Source: Curtobacterium flaccumfaciens pv. betae (GTDB lineage Bacteria; Actinomycetota; Actinomycetes; Actinomycetales; Microbacteriaceae). From it: 64,000 nucleotides of DNA. Made by a program: the position numbers and the translations under genes. Below the pieces are notes generated by a model. It was not told the DNA's origin and did no database searches. It saw nothing but the letters and a program-made list of their open reading frames with translations. Each line of letters starts with the position of its first letter. The stretch's first letter is position 1. Shown piece after piece: positions 60,642 through 64,000 of this stretch. The stretch is taken from the NCBI RefSeq assembly GCF_026241855.1, contig NZ_JAPJDC010000001.1, forward strand, positions 558,001-622,000. The letters run 5' to 3'.

Positions 60642-60766
60642 GCCGTGGTGCGTGCGGTGAGTGGTCACGAACCGTCGTTTGGCAGGCCGGTAACCGACGG
60701 TTCTTGACCACTCGGCGTCATGCACGCGGTGAGTCGTGACCACTCGAGGCCGGGGACCCGGGCGCG
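60642..60766. repeat. 125-bp direct repeat, copy 2
   Basis: It is offset by exactly 196 bp from copy 1, with a few substitutions. Its palindrome arms are closer to perfect (AACCGTCG against CGACGGTT). Confidence 0.85.
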
Positions 60767-60825
60767 CCGAGGGATGCCTGGGCACACTCGGTGTCTGGGC
60801 GCGCCCCGTGTCCGGGCACGCGGAA

Positions 60826-60855
60826 ACGCCGCGCTGCCCGAGGGCTGCGCGGCGT
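60826..60855 (-). terminator. Terminator of the DUF3073 gene
   Basis: ACGCCGCGC (60826) pairs with GCGCGGCGT (60847), with an inner GCCC/GGGC stem. On the minus strand it is followed by a short T run. It lies 15 bp after the DUF3073 stop. Confidence 0.7.
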
Positions 60856-60869
60856 GACTGCGAGAGAGG

Positions 60870-61088
60870 TCAGGCGGACTTGTTCTGGTCTGCCTGGGTC
60901 TCGAACTCGTCTTCGTCTTCCGCCGGTTCCGGACCGTACTGGTCCGCCCAACGGTCGACGTAGTTCTCGTCGGAGTGTTGTCCGGCGGAGAGCTCCTGCT
61001 CGAGCGCACCGTAGTTCGTCTGCGGGCTGAAGTACTTCAGCTCACGGGCGACCTTGGTGTGCTTCGCCTTCTGACGGCCGCGCCCCAT
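60870..61088 (-). CDS. DUF3073 domain-containing protein
   Basis: A 72-residue small protein. GRGRQKAKHTKVARELKYFS and DRWADQYG are the DUF3073 signature: a basic head and an acidic tail (EPAEDEDEFETQADQ). The function is unknown; the gene typically lies beside purM in actinobacteria, as here, in convergent orientation. ATG 61088 is preferred; GAGGGGG upstream serves as SD, and the family begins with this GRGRQKAK run. The high charge split could suit nucleic acid or ribosome contact, but that is guesswork. Confidence 0.92.
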   Translation of the reverse strand: MGRGRQKAKHTKVARELKYFSPQTNYGALEQELSAGQHSDENYVDRWADQYGPEPAEDEDEFETQADQNKSA

Positions 61089-61246
61089 GCGTGACCCCCT
61101 CGTTCGGCTCTGGTCCGGTCCTGGCGAATGACGGAGGATCACTCGGGGAACCAGACGGTTCGTGGTTTGAAATCTGCCGATCACTCTACCATGTACCTCG
61201 ATCTGGACGTCGCGCGACGGCTGGCCCGCACAGCAGAATCGAAGTG

Positions 61247-62392
61247 ATGACGGAACCCCTCGAGACCCCGGTCGACCAGCACGCCCGCGTGGTGGTGATC
61301 GGTGCGGGGCAGGCGGGGCTCTCGGTGGGATACCACCTGCGTCGCCTCGGGCTCGTCCCCGGCAGCGACCTGGTGATCCTCGACCGCGCGCCGAGCACCG
61401 GTGGGGCGTGGCAGTTCCGGTGGGAGGCCCTCCGGCTCGGGGCGGCGCACCGTGTGCACGACCTGCCCGGCATGCGCGCGATGGGCCTGGAGTTCGACGA
61501 CGCCGACCGGTCACGACCCGCGCGGGACGTCGTCGGGGAGTACTACCGGCGGTTCGAGCAGCACTACGACCTGCGGGTCCGGCGCCCGGTCTCGGTGACG
61601 TCCGTCTCGCGCATCGACGGCGACGACGGCGTGGCGGGCGGCGCTCCGGCGGACGGCGGCCTGTGCGTCACGACCCGGAGCGCCGACGGCACCGTCACGC
61701 GCATCCGTGCCGAGGTCGTGGTGAACGCGTCCGGCACGTGGGGCACCCCTTTCGTGCCGTGGTACCCGGGGCGCGACGTGTTCCGCGGGCGGCAGGTCGA
61801 CACGACCGAGTACCGCAGCGCCACCGAGTTCACCCGCCAGGACGTCGTGGTGGTGGGCGGTGGGACGAGCGCGATCGGGTTCCTGCTCGAACTCGACGGC
61901 GTCGCCCGTTCGACGCGGTGGTTCACCCGCCGCCCGATGGTCTGGGCCGGGACCGCGTCGCTCGACGTCGAGTCCGCGGTGGCTGCCGTCGACGAACAGG
62001 ACCGGGCCGCCCGCGCCGGCGCGGTCCTGCCGAGCATCGTCAGCGGCACCGGGGTCCAGGTGTCGCGGCGGATCCGCGCCGGCATCGACCGCGGCGTGCT
62101 GCGTGACGAGCCGATGTTCACGCGGATGGACGAGACCGGCGTGTGGACCGCGGACGGCGCCCACGTACACGCCGACGCGGTGATCTGGGCGACGGGGTTC
62201 CGGGCCGACCTGCGGCACCTCGCGCCGCTGCACCTGCGGACCACGGCGGGCGGGGTGGTGGTCGAGGACGGCCGGTCCGGCGAGGAGCCGCGGTTGTTCC
62301 TGGCCGGCTACGGTCCCCAGGCATCGACCATCGGTGCGAACCGGGCCGGCCGACGCATCGCCCGCCAGGTCATGGACGCACTGGCGGGCTGA
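61247..62392 (+). CDS. Flavin-dependent monooxygenase-like oxidoreductase
   Basis: A 381-residue FAD/NAD(P)-binding protein of the flavin-containing monooxygenase type. VVVIGAGQAGLSVGYHLRRL is the FAD site, GGAWQFRWEALRLG follows, and VVVVGGGTSAIGFLLEL is the NAD(P) site near residue 205. ADAVIWATGFRADLRHLAPL matches the ATG motif that links the two domains. Substrate unknown; similar proteins oxidise amines, sulfides or ketones. ATG 61247 has CAGAAT 7 nt upstream and no SD. It stands alone and is followed by two palindromes. Confidence 0.88.
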   Translation: MTEPLETPVDQHARVVVIGAGQAGLSVGYHLRRLGLVPGSDLVILDRAPSTGGAWQFRWEALRLGAAHRVHDLPGMRAMGLEFDDADRSRPARDVVGEYYRRFEQHYDLRVRRPVSVTSVSRIDGDDGVAGGAPADGGLCVTTRSADGTVTRIRAEVVVNASGTWGTPFVPWYPGRDVFRGRQVDTTEYRSATEFTRQDVVVVGGGTSAIGFLLELDGVARSTRWFTRRPMVWAGTASLDVESAVAAVDEQDRAARAGAVLPSIVSGTGVQVSRRIRAGIDRGVLRDEPMFTRMDETGVWTADGAHVHADAVIWATGFRADLRHLAPLHLRTTAGGVVVEDGRSGEEPRLFLAGYGPQASTIGANRAGRRIARQVMDALAG

Positions 62393-62397
62393 ACGGC

Positions 62398-62432
62398 CGC
62401 GCGGCCCCTCGCACGGTGCGAGGGGCCGCGCG
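62398..62432. terminator. 35-nt near-perfect palindrome
   Basis: CGCGCGGCCCCTCGCAC (62398-62414) pairs with its complement at 62416-62432 around one base. It starts 6 bp after the monooxygenase stop. Confidence 0.75.
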
Positions 62433-62434
62433 AA

Positions 62435-62499
62435 CGGTGCGAGGTTCCGTTCCCGGTGCGGGCCTCGTGAGCTCGCACGGGCGACGGAACCTCGCACCG
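62435..62499. repeat. Second palindrome downstream of the monooxygenase gene
   Basis: CGGTGCGAGGTTCCGT (62435) pairs with ACGGAACCTCGCACCG (62484), with an inner CCCGGTGCG/CGCACGGG stem. It shares the motif GTGCGAGG with the first palindrome, so part of it may be a relic of a duplication. Confidence 0.75.
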
Positions 62500-62519
62500 G
62501 ACGGACCGAAGCGCGCGGC

Positions 62520-62960
62520 TCAGGCGGGCAGGGGCTCCTCGACGCCACGACGACGGCGCGACGACTTGAGCACCAGGGCATCGAGCGAGAACCGCCCGGG
62601 CCCGGTCAGCGCCACGGCGAGGGACGCCACCGCGAGGACGAGCACGTACTCGAACCCGCCGTCCTGCGAGTAGAAGCCGGCGGTGCCGTGGGCCAGGAAC
62701 CCGGCGACGACCATGTCGACGGCCAGCAGCACGCCGACGACGCGGGTCGCGACACCGAGCACGAGCAGGATGCCGCCGACGAGCTCGAGGCCGGCGACGA
62801 GGGGTGCTGCGACCTCGGCGAGGGGGACGCCCATGCCCGAGAAGCCCTGCACCACGTTGGGGATGCCCTGGGCGAACTTCTGGGCGCCGTGGGCGATGAA
62901 CACCACCCCGAGGACGATGCGGAGCGCGGTCAGGCCGATGGAGGTCGATGTCGTTCGCAT
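62520..62960 (-). CDS. DoxX family membrane protein
   Basis: A 146-residue protein with four membrane helices of the DoxX/DoxD-like family. LRIVLGVVFIAHGAQKFAQG near the N-terminus, VAAPLVAGLELVGGILLVLG and VVAGFLAHGTAGF are the family pattern, and the C-terminus is Arg-rich. Members are linked to redox or thiol homeostasis in mycobacteria; the exact role is unknown. ATG 62960 is supported by TACCTT 7 nt upstream on the minus strand. Confidence 0.88.
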   Translation of the reverse strand: MRTTSTSIGLTALRIVLGVVFIAHGAQKFAQGIPNVVQGFSGMGVPLAEVAAPLVAGLELVGGILLVLGVATRVVGVLLAVDMVVAGFLAHGTAGFYSQDGGFEYVLVLAVASLAVALTGPGRFSLDALVLKSSRRRRGVEEPLPA

Positions 62961-62967
62961 GGCCACG

Positions 62968-62973
62968 AAGGTA
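62968..62973 (-). promoter_or_regulatory. -10 element (TACCTT) for the DoxX-family gene
   Basis: On the minus strand TACCTT ends 7 nt before ATG 62960. Confidence 0.55.
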
Positions 62974-63080
62974 GCCGGTGACGCGTCATCGATCGTCCTC
63001 GAACAGGGGACTGACCGCGCTTCGCCAGAACATGCCCAGAGCATGCCCAGACAGCGGTCCGCCGAAGAGCGGACTGCTTC

Positions 63081-63356
63081 TCAGGAATCGGCGCCGCGGC
63101 CGGTCTGCTGCTGGAGGCGGTCGATGTGCTCCGACGCCTGTGCCTTGGTGAGGTCGGCGGGGAGTTCCTCGCCGGCTTCACGGGCCAGGGTGTCGAGGTA
63201 GCTGCGCTGCGGTCCGGTCATGGGCTCGTCGCCGGTGACCCACTGCTCGGGGTCCTTGCTCGCGTCGGTGGAGGGGTCGGGTCGGGGTCCGCCGAGGGTC
63301 TCGCCCTGGATCGGTGCGTCCGGGGTCTGCTGCTGGTCGCGGTCTGCGTCACTCAT
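63081..63356 (-). CDS. DUF3072 domain-containing protein
   Basis: A 91-residue acidic protein. A Gln/Asp-rich, probably disordered head (SDADRDQQQTPDAPIQG) is followed by the DUF3072 core MTGPQRSYLDTLAREAGEEL and LTKAQASEHIDRLQQQTG, a two-helix segment. The function is unknown. ATG 63356 is chosen although the frame is open upstream, because TACCGT lies 7 nt before it. It is in the same direction as the DoxX gene but with its own promoter. Confidence 0.88.
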   Translation of the reverse strand: MSDADRDQQQTPDAPIQGETLGGPRPDPSTDASKDPEQWVTGDEPMTGPQRSYLDTLAREAGEELPADLTKAQASEHIDRLQQQTGRGADS

Positions 63357-63363
63357 GTCCGCG

Positions 63364-63369
63364 ACGGTA
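63364..63369 (-). promoter_or_regulatory. -10 element (TACCGT) for the DUF3072 gene
   Basis: On the minus strand TACCGT ends 7 nt before ATG 63356. Confidence 0.6.
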
Positions 63370-63408
63370 CGCCGCACCCCCGTCACGACACGCAGCAGCG
63401 GCGTCCCC

Positions 63409-63501
63409 CGAAGCGGCTCAGCGGCACGGTGCGCACACCGGCACAGCGCGCACAACGGCACAGCGCGCACGACGGCACGCAAACGCACCGAAGCGGCTCA
63501 G
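63409..63501. repeat. Direct repeats between the last two genes
   Basis: CGAAGCGGCTCAG occurs at 63409 and 63489, 80 bp apart, and GGCACAGCGCGCAC occurs twice between them. The second long copy overlaps the stop codon of the last gene. Confidence 0.65.
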
Positions 63502-64000
63502 ACCGCGGTCGCCGCGTACCGCACCAGGTCGGCCCCGACGGCACTCGTGGCGATCGGCACGACGCGGTCGTCCCGCCGGATCCAGATGGTCGCCGCACGC
63601 TCGTCGATCCGGTCGACCTCGTGCAGCTCGCCGTCGAGCAGCACCGAGGCCGCGACCCGGACGTGCCCGCTCGCCGGACGTGGGGGCAGCCCCACCACGT
63701 CGTCGCCGTACGCCGGGTGTTCGCCGGGCTGCAGGAACGGGGACACCGGGGCCGTGACGACCTCGAGTCCCTCGTCGACCGCGGTCACCGCCACCAGGCG
63801 GACGGCCTGGTCGGTCGGCAGCGGCACGTCGACGACGGGCTCGGCGGTGGGGCCGGCCAGTGCGCGGAAGGCGGGGCGACCGTCGGGGGCGAGGTGGGCC
63901 TCCAGGCCGTCGATCCGGACGCGACCGCGCCCACGGGAGTCGGCGTAGACACCGGGCTCGATGCCGGACTGCCGCGCCTCGAGCCGGGTGAGGACGACGC
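63498..64000 (-). CDS. Protein of unknown function, start outside window
   Basis: The minus-strand frame is open from the window end to the TGA at 63498, giving at least 167 residues; the true start lies beyond 64000, though a GTG at 63827 exists inside. The visible part has YADSRGRGRVRIDGLEAHLA, VDVPLPTDQAVRLVAVTAVD, APVSPFLQPGEHPAYGDDVV and LLDGELHEVDRIDERAATIW. It is Asp/Val-rich and looks soluble and strand-rich. I do not recognise a family. Confidence 0.65.
   Translation of the reverse strand, partial: VVLTRLEARQSGIEPGVYADSRGRGRVRIDGLEAHLAPDGRPAFRALAGPTAEPVVDVPLPTDQAVRLVAVTAVDEGLEVVTAPVSPFLQPGEHPAYGDDVVGLPPRPASGHVRVAASVLLDGELHEVDRIDERAATIWIRRDDRVVPIATSAVGADLVRYAATAV

Larger units (their letters stand above)
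60431..60869. other. 439-bp intergenic region rich in repeats
   Basis: No gene is supported here. It holds two 125-bp direct repeats (60446-60570 and 60642-60766) with palindromes related to the 143-bp array, and a terminator for the DUF3073 gene at 60826. Open frames that cross it are by-products of the GC-rich repeats. Confidence 0.75.

Noticed and set aside
1..64000. tRNA, rRNA, transposase or prophage genes
   Set aside because: I looked for cloverleaf-like stretches, rRNA-like text and transposase or integrase motifs on both strands and saw none; a covariance-model scan would be needed to exclude small RNAs.

Overview
The window is high-GC chromosomal DNA from an actinobacterium. The gene content fits Microbacteriaceae, and a Curtobacterium-like organism is my best guess: DUF3073 beside purM, a sterol-carrier-family gene beside purD, LAFTG-type sorting signals, many apparently leaderless genes, and GTG/TTG starts with 4-bp gene overlaps. 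This placement comes from remembered family and gene-order knowledge, not from a search. I saw no rRNA, tRNA, CRISPR array, transposase, integrase or phage gene.

Layout. 1-12164 is a surface-polysaccharide locus on the + strand: GT4, GT4, GT2, a Wzy-like polymerase, GT4, a hexapeptide acyltransferase, a CgeB-like protein, a candidate fucosyltransferase with a HARRGD motif, a Wzx flippase, a GT14-like transferase, then gmd and fcl, which make GDP-L-fucose. 12200-22377 holds envelope genes: a DUF4012 membrane protein, a small LAFTG-anchored protein, VanZ, two paralogous 109-residue proteins of unknown family, and an 1864-residue LAFTG adhesin with about 15 Ig/cadherin-like repeats. 22464-29911 is housekeeping: SRAP/YedK, Ohr, a YchJ-like protein, aroE, a DtxR-controlled iron-siderophore binding lipoprotein, chorismate mutase, a lactonase and a hydroxyacid dehydrogenase. 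29925-33276 is purS-purQ-purL. 33455-38001 has a PadR/MFS pair, a CtaG-like protein whose only well-placed start codon is ACG, and a membrane acyltransferase. 38171-40305 is a Fur/catalase pair. 40382-50818 is mixed accessory DNA: a NodA-like acyltransferase, a two-domain VOC protein behind a double operator, SDR, signal peptidase I, AraC and MmyB-type regulators, a hydrolase, an MFS exporter and a GAF-SpoIIE phosphatase. 50866-51700 is a 143-bp tandem repeat array. 51756-60430 holds purC-purD, a large LuxR-type ATPase regulator, purF and purM. 60446-64000 has repeats, DUF3073, a flavin monooxygenase, DoxX, DUF3072 and a cut-off gene.

How the parts work together. Seven de novo purine genes (purF, purD, purL, purQ, purS, purM, purC) are spread over three places. 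The first 12 kb can make, modify, flip and polymerise a glycan that probably contains fucose; GDP-mannose supply lies outside the window. Iron and oxidative-stress functions (DtxR box, Fur-catalase, Ohr) each sit with their own control signals.

Most intriguing signals: the NodA-like protein at 40382, the paralogous 109-residue pair at 15750-16510, the 143-bp array and its dispersed relatives, three families of long intergenic palindromes, the twin operator at 41948, and about twenty start codons with a -10-like hexamer exactly 6-7 nt upstream.
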